A stretch of 64,000 bases of DNA from Litorilituus lipolyticus (GTDB lineage Bacteria; Pseudomonadota; Gammaproteobacteria; Enterobacterales; Alteromonadaceae), in contig NZ_SAWY01000001.1 of the NCBI RefSeq assembly GCF_006439335.1, forward strand, positions 62,001 through 126,000, in the 5' to 3' direction. Each line of letters begins with the position of its first letter. Position 1 is the stretch's first letter. Below are positions 18,221 to 26,703 of this stretch, piece after piece. The notes under the pieces were generated by a model, which made no database searches, was not told where the DNA came from, and was given only the letters and a program-made list of their open reading frames with translations. The position numbers and the translations under genes were made by a program.

Positions 18221-18262
18221 AAAAACCAGTAACTGTATAAATTAACAGTTACTGGTTTTTTA
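18221..18262 (+). terminator. nadK terminator
   Basis: A perfect 16-bp stem, AAAAACCAGTAACTGT (18221-18236) with ACAGTTACTGGTTTTT (18245-18260), loop ATAAATTA, then T. It lies 73 nt after the nadK stop. Its top overlaps a LexA-type site. Confidence 0.9.
18233..18248 (+). promoter_or_regulatory. Putative LexA (SOS) box of recN
   Basis: CTGTATAAATTAACAG fits the gammaproteobacterial SOS box CTG-N10-CAG, with an AT-rich centre. It lies 47 bp before the recN ATG. recN is a strongly LexA-controlled gene in many relatives. The box occupies the top and loop of the nadK terminator hairpin. Confidence 0.65.
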
Positions 18263-18294
18263 TTCATGTATTGTAACTTTAAATAGGTTTACTT

Positions 18295-19980
18295 ATGTTA
18301 TTGCAACTCAACATACAAAACTTCGCTATTGTCCGCTCTTTAGATATTGACTGGCAATCAGGTATGACAACCATTACCGGCGAAACAGGTGCAGGTAAAT
18401 CTATTGCAATAGATGCTTTAGGCTTATGTCTAGGTGAACGTGCTACAACAAATGTAGTTCGCCCAAATTGCAAAAAAGCAGAGCTGGCAGCAACATTTGA
18501 TATAAATAGCAATAAAGCTGCTCAGCATTGGCTCATAAAAAACGATCTGAGTTTAGATGACGAAGAAACATTATATGAGTGTATTTTAAGGCGTGTAATT
18601 TCAGCAGAAGGTCGCTCGAAGTCCTATATAAACGGTAGCCAAGTACCACTGGCACAATTAAAAGAAATTGGTCAGTTACTGATTAATATTCATGGTCAAC
18701 ATGATCATCAATTAATTGTGAAAGCAAATGAGCAGTGTCGGTTATTAGATGACTATGCCAAGCATCAAACCTTACTCGATGATGTTAAGCACTATTATCA
18801 ACAATGGAAAAAGTTAACCAAAGAGCTAGACCAATTACAAAAAACAAAACAAGAAAACGAAGCAAAAAAGCAGCTTATACAATACCAAGTCGATGAATTA
18901 AATGAATTCTCATTACAACAAGATGAATTTATTACCTTAGAAACAGACTATAAACGCCATAGTAATGCTCAAGACTTACTTGATTCAACGTTAACTTCGC
19001 TACAACTACTTTCAGAAAATAATAACTTTAATATTATTGATTCACTAAGGCAGTGTACTGAAAACATCGGTGAACTGTCTCGCGTTGATTCTGAACTACA
19101 AAACGTTGCTAGTCTGTTAAGTGAATCATTAATTCAACTTGATGAAGCGAATAGTGATCTTAAGCAATATTACCAACAGTTAGAATTAGATCCTCAGCAC
19201 TTTTCTTTAATTGAAGAAAGATATTCAACAGCCCTTCAACTGGCAAAAAAACATCAAGTTTCACCCGAGAGTTTAGTCACCTTTCATCAATCATTAATAC
19301 AAGAACTCGCCGCAATATCTAGTGATGAATCAAGGCTTGATGTTATCATCAATGACATAGATACAACGAAGCAGCACTATCAAGACGCAGCTAAAGCTCT
19401 TTCAATTTCACGCCAAGAAGCGGCAAACAGCCTAAGTGCGGCAATAACAACCAGTATGCAAGAACTAAATATGCCAAATGGTCAGTTCTATATTGACGTA
19501 AGCCAAGCGAGTAAAGATAACTATGCGATGCATAGCAAAGGCATCGATACAATTAGCTTTCAAGTAAGTATAAACCCTGGCCAAGCTTTAGAAGCCATGC
19601 ATAAAGTAGCCTCAGGCGGAGAGTTATCAAGGATCAGTTTAGCTATGCAAGTCATTCTTGCTGATAGTGTGATCACCCCAACATTAATCTTTGATGAGGT
19701 AGATGTAGGTATAAGTGGCCCAACAGCCGCAATGGTCGGCAGCAAATTACAGCAATTGGCTAAAAACACTCAAGTGATATGTGTAACTCACTTACCTCAG
19801 GTTGCGTGTAAAGGGCACCAACAATTATTCGTCAGTAAATTAACAGATGGCGAGCATACTGAAACCCAAGTTACGGAACTTAATGAGAAAAAACGCATCA
19901 AAGAAATTGCTCGTTTACTTGCTGGTGATAAAATATCACAGCACAGCTTAGCAAACGCTGAAGAACTTTTAGCCAGTTAA
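18295..19980 (+). CDS. recN: DNA repair protein RecN
   Basis: A 561-residue SMC-like ATPase acting in double-strand-break repair. The N-terminal Walker A is GETGAGKS (29-36). Glutamine-rich coiled-coil arms cover about 155-360. Then come the ABC signature ASGGELSRISLAMQ (near 440) and Walker B LIFDEVDVGISG (near 463-474), with a final His switch CVTHLPQVA. Length is a few residues above usual. The only gene of its transcript, preceded by an apparent LexA box and followed by bamE with a 159-bp gap. Confidence 0.96.
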   Translation: MLLQLNIQNFAIVRSLDIDWQSGMTTITGETGAGKSIAIDALGLCLGERATTNVVRPNCKKAELAATFDINSNKAAQHWLIKNDLSLDDEETLYECILRRVISAEGRSKSYINGSQVPLAQLKEIGQLLINIHGQHDHQLIVKANEQCRLLDDYAKHQTLLDDVKHYYQQWKKLTKELDQLQKTKQENEAKKQLIQYQVDELNEFSLQQDEFITLETDYKRHSNAQDLLDSTLTSLQLLSENNNFNIIDSLRQCTENIGELSRVDSELQNVASLLSESLIQLDEANSDLKQYYQQLELDPQHFSLIEERYSTALQLAKKHQVSPESLVTFHQSLIQELAAISSDESRLDVIINDIDTTKQHYQDAAKALSISRQEAANSLSAAITTSMQELNMPNGQFYIDVSQASKDNYAMHSKGIDTISFQVSINPGQALEAMHKVASGGELSRISLAMQVILADSVITPTLIFDEVDVGISGPTAAMVGSKLQQLAKNTQVICVTHLPQVACKGHQQLFVSKLTDGEHTETQVTELNEKKRIKEIARLLAGDKISQHSLANAEELLAS

Positions 19981-20139
19981 TTAATGACTAAGCATTTGTT
20001 AATAGCTGTTTCTGTCATATATCGAAGGCAAATAGCAGGTTACTTGTGTATTATTTTCAATTTAAGTAAAAATAATTTTGTAACTATTGACCAGCTTAGT
20101 TATTATGCCAGCTCACACTTTTTAGGATAAATAAATTTA

Positions 20140-20526
20140 ATGTTGTTTCGTGTTGCCGCTCTAACCATCGCCTTATCACTTTCAGCCTGTTCAAGCTGGG
20201 TTTACCGTATTGATATACCTCAAGGCAATTACCTTGAGCAAAAAAGTATCGATAAACTACAAGTTGGTATGACTAAAGAGCAAGTGAAATTTATTCTTGG
20301 TAGTCCCGTTGTAGCTGATGCCTTTAACAAAGATGCTTGGCATTATGTTTATAAATTTAAATCTGGTCGAAGTAAAAAATATAATACTAAAAAAGCCTTT
20401 ATATTAACTTTTAAAGAAGACAAGCTAGTTGATGCTAGTGGTGATTTTGAACTGCCTGAAAACTTCTATACGCCTTTTAATGAAGTGTCTGAAACAGAAA
20501 AAAGAAAGTCACAATTTAAACAATAG
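20140..20526 (+). CDS. bamE: Outer membrane assembly lipoprotein BamE
   Basis: A 128-residue SmpA/OmlA lipoprotein of the BAM complex that inserts beta-barrel proteins in the outer membrane. The lipoprotein signal ends in LSLSAC with the lipidated Cys at 17. Mature family elements are seen: YRIDIPQGNYLEQKSIDKLQ, VGMTKEQVKFILGSPVVAD and WHYVYKF. Position between recN and ratB/ratA is the same as in enterics. Followed by a strong terminator. Confidence 0.95.
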   Translation: MLFRVAALTIALSLSACSSWVYRIDIPQGNYLEQKSIDKLQVGMTKEQVKFILGSPVVADAFNKDAWHYVYKFKSGRSKKYNTKKAFILTFKEDKLVDASGDFELPENFYTPFNEVSETEKRKSQFKQ

Positions 20527-20541
20527 ATACGATTAAATAAC

Positions 20542-20571
20542 AAAAAAACGGCTCATTAGCCGTTTTTTTTT
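20542..20571 (+). terminator. bamE/ratB bidirectional terminator
   Basis: AAAAAAACGGCT-CATT-AGCCGTTTTTTTT: a 12-bp stem with A-run and T-run, usable from both converging strands. Confidence 0.9.
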
Positions 20572-20607
20572 ATCCTTTTAAGCTAGTGAACCAATATAAT
20601 TTAACTA

Positions 20608-20988
20608 CTAAGTTTTTACTTCTGCTCGTAAGGGATTAACACGGCCACCCGTAGTTTTATCTGCTCGTCCTTCCTCTTTAGCTTTTTCTGCGCGCCTTTT
20701 GCGCACCTCTTTCGGATCAGCAATGAGCGGGCGATAAATTTCAATACGGTCTAGATCACTTAACTGTTCAGACAACTTAACGGCCCTATTCCAGATGCCG
20801 ACTTTATTAACCTTTAAATCAATTTCACTGAATAAAACTAACATACCAGACTCTTGAATAGCCTGTTCTACAGTTGTTCCAAGGGGTACAGGTAATGATA
20901 ATAATTTTTGCTTATGCGGCAGACCATAAACTACTTCAACATGGATCAATTCTAGAGTTCCACTATCATTTTGGCTAGCATCCATCAT
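20608..20988 (-). CDS. ratB: RnfH/RatB family protein
   Basis: A 126-residue ubiquitin-like-fold protein (RnfH family, UPF0125). Family features are the beta-grasp strand [63 protein letters not shown]. This [13 protein letters not shown]...DPKE ending is diagnostic. The C-terminal tail is basic. Its start overlaps ratA by 4 nt. Function is still unclear; the name reflects linkage to the toxin-like RatA. Confidence 0.92.
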   Translation of the reverse strand: MMDASQNDSGTLELIHVEVVYGLPHKQKLLSLPVPLGTTVEQAIQESGMLVLFSEIDLKVNKVGIWNRAVKLSEQLSDLDRIEIYRPLIADPKEVRKRRAEKAKEEGRADKTTGGRVNPLRAEVKT

Positions 20989-21428
20989 GTGCTACTTACT
21001 CCGTATACTTGTTTTGCTCTTTGAGTAAAGACTTTCACCAAGCTATTACTGAAGTGACTAAAAACCTTACCAAAAGCAAAAGAAACCACTTTATTCGAAA
21101 ACTCATACTCCAACTCTAAGCTCACTTTGCATGAATCCTCAGATAAAGGAATGAATGACCAATAACCTTCAAGTTTTTTAAACGGACCATCAACCAAAGC
21201 CAAATGTATTCTTTCATTTGATATAAGCGTATTTTTAGTAGTGAACCATTTACTTAGGCCCCCCTTTGAGACCAAAAGTGCTGCGGTAACCGTATCAGAG
21301 TCTTGAGCGATAATTTTGCTGTCATTACAATCAGGTAAAAATTCTGGATATAAAGTGATATCATTTATCAAATCAAACATTTGATCAACACTGTGCATTA
21401 CTAACGCACTACGACTTATGGTTGGCAT
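20985..21428 (-). CDS. ratA: RatA family START-domain protein
   Basis: A 147-residue START/SRPBCC-fold protein related to yeast Coq10 and E. coli RatA. The start [34 protein letters not shown] and the FxxLxGxWxFxPL segment ([15 protein letters not shown]) are typical. In E. coli RatA is reported to block 70S ribosome association, while homologues bind ubiquinone; which applies here is unknown. Divergent from smpB across 134 bp, as in enterics. Confidence 0.92.
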   Translation of the reverse strand: MPTISRSALVMHSVDQMFDLINDITLYPEFLPDCNDSKIIAQDSDTVTAALLVSKGGLSKWFTTKNTLISNERIHLALVDGPFKKLEGYWSFIPLSEDSCKVSLELEYEFSNKVVSFAFGKVFSHFSNSLVKVFTQRAKQVYGVSST

Positions 21429-21577
21429 TTAACCCCCTTGAAAATGAACTGCGCTATGATAACAAAATGATGGAAAAAGCACATTAGTGAATATATTTTT
21501 CTAAGAAATAATAAATTTCATGTAAAAACTAATATTTGTGAGTATAATCATCGCCGAATCACATGGTAAAGAAGAAC

Positions 21578-22057
21578 ATGGCAAAGAAAAAATCTAAAAA
21601 ATCCAACAGTAATACTATCGCTTTAAATAAAAAAGCGAGACATAATTATACGCTGTCTGACAAGTTTGAAGCAGGTATGAGTTTACAGGGTTGGGAAATT
21701 AAGAGTATTCGTAGTGGTAAAGTTAATATTTCTGACTGCTATGTTCATCTTAAAGACAGAGAAGCTTATCTAGTCGGTGCTGAAATACAGCCATTAACAG
21801 CTGCTTCAAGTCATGTTATTTGCGAACCTACAAGACCAAGAAAACTGCTCTTAAATAGACGTGAGTTAGACAAACTTGTTGGAGCTGTAGAACGTAACGG
21901 CTACTCGTTAATTGCTACCGCGATGTACTGGAAACAGTGCTGGGTTAAACTCGAATTTCATTTAGGCAAAGGTAAAAAAGATCACGATAAGCGCGCTGAC
22001 ATTAAAGACAGAGAATGGAAAGTAGAGCAAGGTCGTATGATGAAGCATAAGCAATAA
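21578..22057 (+). CDS. smpB: SsrA-binding protein SmpB
   Basis: A 159-residue trans-translation factor that carries tmRNA to stalled ribosomes. Family blocks are clear: [40 protein letters not shown] and the basic C-terminal tail with [19 protein letters not shown]. An ATG at 21563 is in frame, but the ATG at 21578 has an AAAGAAG ribosome site just before it. Its RNA partner ssrA lies 1.1 kb downstream, separated by a psiE homologue. Confidence 0.96.
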   Translation: MAKKKSKKSNSNTIALNKKARHNYTLSDKFEAGMSLQGWEIKSIRSGKVNISDCYVHLKDREAYLVGAEIQPLTAASSHVICEPTRPRKLLLNRRELDKLVGAVERNGYSLIATAMYWKQCWVKLEFHLGKGKKDHDKRADIKDREWKVEQGRMMKHKQ

Positions 22058-22501
22058 GTTAGCGTACTTAGGCCTATTTTTTTAGGCCAATGTTTATCGA
22101 ATTTCTATACTTGCTTAGCAATTATTTACCTAACTAAGTGCACCTCAAACTTAGTATATAAATCACTCTCTACGCTTCATGATAGTTTCTCATCTCATTT
22201 TATATAGCGTCTCTAATCTTCACATCTTTGCATGATGAAATAATATTTTCTTTATCATTTACTTATTAATCAGTAGAAAGCTTTAAACATTACCCCAGAG
22301 CTATTTAACAATTGCTTTACCATTTGTTTCTAGCAAGCATGAGGCGTTCAATACACTAACAAACGCACTATTCTATCTTTTGCTAAATAAATGTAATATA
22401 GCTACATTATCGGTCATGTTTGCTCTAAATAACAAACGATTAAGTCGATTAGCTATAGATTCACTCACCTTTTAAAAGTAATAATCAACAAGGTTATCAT
22501 A
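22058..22501. other. 444-bp gap between smpB and the psiE homologue
   Basis: AT-rich, with no convincing ORF. A short hairpin GGCCT-ATTTTTTT-AGGCC just after smpB (about 22070-22088) might act as a weak terminator but has its T-run in the loop. AATGTA-ATATAGC-TACATT near 22390 is a small inverted repeat. No Pho-box pattern was recognised. Confidence 0.4.
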
Positions 22502-22975
22502 ATGGACAATAAACAGGCACATGGGGTACATCACGAAGAGCTTTCATGGGCTCATCCTATCCCACTTATTCGCCATTTACACTCAGTTATCAGAGGTTCT
22601 GTTAAAATACTCGCCATTTTAATGGTCGCAGTAATTCTTTGGGGAGTGGTAGATGTTTTCTATGTGATCTACTTAAAATTAATGACACCTCCTATGTTCA
22701 TGTTGGACGTAAATGATATTTTTCAAGCGTTTGGTGCATTCATGGTTGTACTTATCGCCATTGAAATATTTATAAACATTCGCCTATATTTGGGAACAAA
22801 CGAAATACCTGTAAAGCTTGTTATCGCTACCGCACTAATGGCAATTGCACGAAAAGTGATCGTGATGGATTTAGAAAAAATTAGCTCTGACTATATTTTT
22901 GCCATCGCAGCAGTTGTTTTGGCTCTAGGTGTAACATTTTGGTTAATTTCTCGAGAAGGAATTACTGGGCAATAA
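22502..22975 (+). CDS. PsiE family membrane protein
   Basis: A 157-residue protein with four predicted membrane helices (about 33-55, 72-92, 105-120 and 128-148). It resembles the phosphate-starvation-inducible PsiE family. The stretch EIFINIRLYLGTNEIPVKLVIATALMAIARKVIVMD is the conserved core. Family function is unknown. It sits between smpB and ssrA, facing the same way. Confidence 0.8.
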   Translation: MDNKQAHGVHHEELSWAHPIPLIRHLHSVIRGSVKILAILMVAVILWGVVDVFYVIYLKLMTPPMFMLDVNDIFQAFGAFMVVLIAIEIFINIRLYLGTNEIPVKLVIATALMAIARKVIVMDLEKISSDYIFAIAAVVLALGVTFWLISREGITGQ

Positions 22976-23171
22976 GGCCTTCATATCATAATGACGATAT
23001 TTTCATCTGACATAATAAAATAATACTGATTAAAAATACTGCTAACTCTCTATGCACAATGACTATAGTACATTTACAGCTTGATGTACTGAGGTATAAC
23101 AGTTAAAATTCTTATTAGAGGTTGTGCGTAAAAACATGTCTCTGCTTAACTCCAAGGGTAAAGAGTAATCG

Positions 23172-23521
23172 GGGCGGATTCAGGATTCGACAAGATTCAC
23201 GAAACCCAAGGTGCATGCCCAGGGGCGGTTGGCCTGGTAAAAAGCCGCAAAACTATAATTGCAAACGACGAAACGTTCGCACTAGCAGCTTAATGCTAGC
23301 CATCACCTTATAGACTCGTCTATTGTCTCGAGGATTGATGGTCACCCTAAGTAGACTAGCGAGGGAAGCACGCTTGAGGCTGAACCGCGAAATAGTATCA
23401 AGCTCACCATGACGAAGCCTGTCGATTGGCGTCTAATTGGCTAAATAAATGATCGACTAAGCATGTAGGACCGAGGATGTAGGTTTTTTGGACGGGGGTT
23501 CAACTCCCCCCCGCTCCACCA
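23172..23521 (+). ncRNA. ssrA: Transfer-messenger RNA (tmRNA)
   Basis: The 5' end GGGGCGGATTCAGGATTCGAC and 3' end CCGCTCCACCA pair into a tRNA-like acceptor stem. The T-arm GACGGGGGTTCAACTCCCCCC is clear. The conserved ACCCAAGGTGCATGCCCAGG segment follows the 5' end, and GACTAAGCATGTAGGACCGAGG near the 3' end matches the family. The resume codon GCA is at 23261, and the tag frame 23261-23293 reads ANDETFALAA then TAA, close to the E. coli tag ANDENYALAA. It rescues stalled ribosomes with SmpB. A tyrosine recombinase follows, consistent with the 3' end being an integration site. Confidence 0.97.
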
Positions 23522-23523
23522 CA
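23508..23523 (+). repeat. Putative attL in the ssrA 3' end
   Basis: CCCCCGCTCCACCACA at the tmRNA 3' end recurs with a single deleted T at 25875-25889 (CCCCCGCCCACCACA). The pair brackets the integrase-bearing segment, as expected for attachment sites. The match is short, so chance is not excluded. Confidence 0.45.
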
Positions 23524-23532
23524 CACTTAAAA

Positions 23533-23558
23533 CAAGACGCCACAACGGCGTCTTTTTT
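23533..23558 (+). terminator. Terminator after ssrA
   Basis: AAGACGCC-ACAAC-GGCGTCTTTTTTT, 12 nt after the CCA end. A close relative of it, AAGACGCT-GTAA-AGCGTCTT, occurs at the far end of the island (25917-25944). Confidence 0.85.
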
Positions 23559-23729
23559 TATACCTAAAGTTAAGTGCAGCCACTGATAAACAACACTTTT
23601 ATACTAATCCCCCTATACAAACCTTAACAACGATGTACAATAATAGACCAACTCTACTGCGGGTAAACGTGTGGGTAAAATCACAAATGACGTTTGTTTT
23701 GTGTGGGTAAAAACATTTAAGGAATTAAT

Positions 23730-24950
23730 ATGGCTATTACTATCGAAGCTATAAGGGAAGCAAAGCAACAAGCTAAAACGCTTGAAAAGCCCATTAAGCT
23801 TAGCGTTGGCGATGGTATAAGATTAAATATAAGTAAGTCTAGTGCTGTATTTCAGCTACGCTACAGAATTAAAGAAGCGGGTAAAAATAAAGAACGCACT
23901 TTAACCTTAGATAAACTTACCGCTAGAACCGATGTCACATTAACCAAAGCCTTAAACAAAGCTCTTGATGATGCAGAAACAGCCAAAGCCCTCGTAAAAC
24001 AAGGCATTGACCCTACAAAAGAAAAACACATAGCTAAAAATCAAAGTATTGAAAAACAATCGTTGACGCTAAATGACTATTTTTTATTGTGGGTAAAAAG
24101 AATATCTACCGCTACACAGTGGAGCGATAAACATTATACGGATATGTCATCTAAATTTAAGATACATATCTCACCTGTTATTGGTGAATTGCCTCTTGAT
24201 AGAATATCACGCCAGCATATAGGTAATGTTTTAGAAAACGTAGCAGATAAACCCGCGACATATAAAAAAGTACGCTCCTTACTTAATATGATCCTTGAAG
24301 ATGCAGTAATAGCAAATAAGATTGATGTTAATCCAACACCAAGAAAATCAATTGGTGCAGTAACTAAGTACGCAGCAAAGAAGTTGCCTGCGGTAACGTC
24401 ACTACCTTTACTACAAAATATAATAGCTGGAATAAACACAATAAACATAACGCCAACTATTCGTGTAGCTGCATTACTGCAAGCTCAAACAGTTTTACGA
24501 TCTCAAACAATCATTAAAGCAAAATGGGATGAATTCGACCTTACAAATCAACTATGGCGTATACCTCGCGTTAAAGGTCGTATAAAACTTTCTGATGCTG
24601 ATAAATATGGGGATCATTTCAATGTGCCGTTATCTGATGAAACAACCAAGTTATTAATGCAATGGCGTGACTCATTACGCTGGCAACAAAGTGATTACTT
24701 ATTTCCAAGTAACTCTAAAAGCGGCCATATAACCGTAGAGGCTTTAACTAAGGTTTATAAAATTAGACTCAAGTTAGATAGTCACTGTGCACATGGATGG
24801 CGTTCTAGCTTCTCAACACTCGCTCATGATGCGATAGACGAACATGGCAAAGGACTATTTAGAACTGACGTTATAGAACGTTGTCTTGATCATGTTGTAG
24901 GTAATGCAGTGCAATATGCGCTAAACGGTGGACAAAAAGAGGTGTACTAG
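23730..24950 (+). CDS. Tyrosine recombinase (island integrase), probably inactive
   Basis: A 406-residue P4/phage-type integrase. An N-terminal arm-binding part (about 1-100), a core-binding SAM-like part (about 112-200) and the catalytic domain follow. Catalytic residues seen are R257 (TVLRSQ), H355 and R358 (HGWRSS), and H388 (LDHVVG). Relatives continue H-x-x-x-N-x-V-x-x-A-Y-N-R, with the nucleophilic Tyr, then about 20 more residues. Here the corresponding stretch is NAVQYALNGGQKEVY and stop, so Tyr is replaced by Leu398 and the tail is missing; only Y396 or Y406 could substitute. It starts 209 bp after ssrA, the usual place for an integrase of an ssrA-targeting element. Confidence 0.85.
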   Translation: MAITIEAIREAKQQAKTLEKPIKLSVGDGIRLNISKSSAVFQLRYRIKEAGKNKERTLTLDKLTARTDVTLTKALNKALDDAETAKALVKQGIDPTKEKHIAKNQSIEKQSLTLNDYFLLWVKRISTATQWSDKHYTDMSSKFKIHISPVIGELPLDRISRQHIGNVLENVADKPATYKKVRSLLNMILEDAVIANKIDVNPTPRKSIGAVTKYAAKKLPAVTSLPLLQNIIAGINTINITPTIRVAALLQAQTVLRSQTIIKAKWDEFDLTNQLWRIPRVKGRIKLSDADKYGDHFNVPLSDETTKLLMQWRDSLRWQQSDYLFPSNSKSGHITVEALTKVYKIRLKLDSHCAHGWRSSFSTLAHDAIDEHGKGLFRTDVIERCLDHVVGNAVQYALNGGQKEVY

Positions 24951-24958
24951 ATGATAGG

Positions 24959-25273
24959 ATGTCTAGCTATTGTTTTCGCACCCAAATGGAAGGTTATGAA
25001 GAGTTAAAGAACATACATAAAACTTATTCCGAGAAGTCATTTTACTATAAAATAGCCTACCCTTATTGTAAGAAATATTGGACAAAAGGAGGGGTTGTTG
25101 ATACTCGAATGCTTGCTCATTGTTTAGAGAATGAAGTAGAAGGAAAGAAGGACGTTGATTATTATTACACTAAGTATGATGCGAAGGAATTAGACAAGTT
25201 AGTTTCAACAGCATTAGTTAAATTTAATTCATGGAGTATGGTAGCCTACAACATTAGAAAGGCTATAGATTAA
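24959..25273 (+). CDS. Hypothetical 104-residue protein in the ssrA island
   Basis: I do not recognise this protein. It is soluble, rich in Lys and Tyr (ESKSFYYKIAYPYCKKYW-like middle), with four cysteines and no signal peptide. The ATG lies 8 bp after the integrase stop, with only a poor ribosome site (AGG directly against the ATG). It could be small cargo, or a chance frame in decayed DNA. The region behind it is degenerate. Confidence 0.35.
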   Translation: MSSYCFRTQMEGYEELKNIHKTYSEKSFYYKIAYPYCKKYWTKGGVVDTRMLAHCLENEVEGKKDVDYYYTKYDAKELDKLVSTALVKFNSWSMVAYNIRKAID

Positions 25274-25383
25274 AGCTCAACTATGAATATTATGTGAAAT
25301 TACAAAATTCCCCAAAGAGGTCTGAAAGTATATTAAGGCAATAGACAACAGCGGGCATAATGCTTAATCATGAATGGCTATAG

Positions 25384-25721
25384 CATCTCCAATGCTTTCA
25401 ACTTACCTTAGCTTGTGATAATACGCTTCAAATTGCCTCTTGTGTGGAGCAAGCAGCAAAGCAAATCTACGCCCCAAACGTTAGGTTTTATAGATGTGGT
25501 GTTGGTGCTGTTGAACTTACAGATAGTTACCAACCAGATTTGTTTTCAGGTGATATCAATAAACCTGAATTAATGAAATGCTTAGATAGTGTTATCACCG
25601 TTATGATGCTGATGCGCTATCGCTTGGCTCAATGAAGTCAGAAAAATGAGCGATGAAACGAAACTTCATGCCACCAAGATACACAACAAGCTGGCGAGAT
25701 ATTCCAAAAATATATTGTTAA
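25384..25721 (+). pseudogene. umuC: Fragment of DNA polymerase V subunit UmuC, frameshifted
   Basis: Two frames together spell the C-terminal end of UmuC. The first, 25384-25635, contains VEQAAKQIYAPNVRFYRCGV, GAVELTDSYQPDLFS and NKPELMKCLDSV. After a frameshift near 25600 the next frame gives RYDADALSLGS, then a TGA where the family has Trp (W)AMKRNFMPPRYTTSWRDIP, the typical UmuC ending. The N-terminal three-quarters is absent. UmuC-type polymerases are frequent cargo of mobile elements, so this is a relic of the island's content. It cannot make a working protein. Confidence 0.75.
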
Positions 25722-25776
25722 AAGCAAGTTTGATATTATTGCGCTGCTAAATCAACCGCCTGCCAGTTCATGGTTA

Positions 25777-25789
25777 CCCCCCCCCCCCC
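25777..25789. repeat. Run of 13 C
   Basis: A 13-base poly-C tract in very AT-rich DNA, followed by GCATGTAGTACC. It lies between the umuC relic and the putative attR. It may be a sequencing or assembly error, a slippage hot-spot, or a relic of a tmRNA T-arm end (which has seven C before GC). Confidence 0.7.
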
Positions 25790-25874
25790 GCATGTAGTAC
25801 CAAAAGTAGTACTACTAAACACAAAAATAAACAAAACAAACAAAATCAACAAATTAAAACCTCAATTACGATGA

Positions 25875-25889
25875 CCCCCGCCCACCACA
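25875..25889 (+). repeat. Putative attR
   Basis: CCCCCGCCCACCACA matches the end of ssrA (23508-23523) except for one missing T. It is followed by a small palindrome (25893-25913) and a terminator resembling the one after ssrA. If correct, the island spans about 2.4 kb. Confidence 0.45.
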
Positions 25890-25892
25890 TTC

Positions 25893-25944
25893 ATCAGACA
25901 TTAACCGTCTGATAATAAAAAAGACGCTGTAAAGCGTCTTTTTT
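25893..25944. terminator. Terminator of the pilus operon
   Basis: AAAAAAGACGCT-GTAA-AGCGTCTTTTTT (25917-25944) is a 12-bp stem usable on both strands. It ends the minus-strand pilV-to-tapY2 operon and could be the original ssrA terminator displaced by the island. A short palindrome, ATCAGAC...GTCTGAT (25893-25913), precedes it. Confidence 0.85.
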
Positions 25945-25967
25945 ATTAGTTAATTAATATCAATCAC

Positions 25968-26285
25968 CTATCGTGGAAGTGCCTTATCTAGGCTATTAGC
26001 TTTTGCACTAATAAACTTTTGATCTTCAGCTACACACTCATGTATACGATATATACTTTTAGTGTTGTCTACATTTCTATATTTACTTAATGAGTGCTCT
26101 GCCTGTTTGCTACGGGAGAATTGTCCAATTACGTAACGAATGTCATAGCCATGACCGGCGCTGTACTCAACATAGCATTTGAACGCTGTCTTTTTGTTGT
26201 TACTTCTATTTTTTTCTTGCGCTAAAGAGGTTGTTGTTACGATTAACCCGAAAACTAAATATCCAAATAACTTTATAGTTGACAT
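25968..26285 (-). CDS. TapY2-like type IV pilus accessory protein
   Basis: A 105-residue exported protein: signal peptide MSTIKLFGYLVFGLIVTTTS, cut after SLA. The mature part has FKCYVEYSAGHGYDIRYVI and an IYRIHECVAEDQKF segment with a likely disulphide pair (Cys in FKCYVE and HECVAE). This resembles the TapY2 family linked to minor-pilin clusters of Shewanella and relatives, a recognition I hold only moderately. The frame extends upstream, but the ATG at 26285 has an excellent GGGAG site and lies 1 nt after the pilE stop, so it ends the pilus operon. Confidence 0.6.
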   Translation of the reverse strand: MSTIKLFGYLVFGLIVTTTSLAQEKNRSNNKKTAFKCYVEYSAGHGYDIRYVIGQFSRSKQAEHSLSKYRNVDNTKSIYRIHECVAEDQKFISAKANSLDKALPR

Positions 26286-26286
26286 A

Positions 26287-26703
26287 TTATTTCTCCCAGC
26301 AATCACTATTTGTTGCATCTTTTTCACCCGTTTCAGTAACACTGAACTTTGCGCATTTAGTATCTCTTTTCTTTTGTAGTAAAAGCGCAGTTGCTGTTAA
26401 GGTGAATGTTGTTCCATTATTCCCAACATTAGCATCAATACTATAATTGCCACCATCAGTTATAAATGGATCTGCATTAGCTCCTAATTGTGTCATATCT
26501 TCTGTATAGGCTCTATTATCGACAAAAGCTTGCTCTTGAAGGTTAGCTAATCGAACTAATTCTCGTTGCGCCTCGCTTCTATTGCTCTTCACTACAAACT
26601 CCGTATATGACGGGTAAGCAATTGAAACTAAAATTCCTATTAACGCAACGGTTATAAGCACTTCTAATAAAGTAAAACCAAACGTCTTCTGTATCCGAAC
26701 CAT
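26287..26703 (-). CDS. pilE: Type IV minor pilin PilE
   Basis: A 138-residue prepilin with a short leader MVRIQKTFG, cut by PilD before FTLLEVLITVALIGILVSIAYPSY. Glu at mature position 5 is present. The globular part has the RSEAQRELVRLANLQEQAF helix and a C-terminal disulphide pair (Cys in DTKCAKF and NSDCWEK) typical of the PilE/ComP minor-pilin group. The start overlaps the pilY1 stop (TAATG). Minor pilins prime pilus assembly with PilY1. Confidence 0.9.
   Translation of the reverse strand: MVRIQKTFGFTLLEVLITVALIGILVSIAYPSYTEFVVKSNRSEAQRELVRLANLQEQAFVDNRAYTEDMTQLGANADPFITDGGNYSIDANVGNNGTTFTLTATALLLQKKRDTKCAKFSVTETGEKDATNSDCWEK

Noticed and set aside
23122..23313. 63-codon open frame on the plus strand
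   Set aside because: It lies across the tmRNA gene, whose structure and tag frame explain the sequence.
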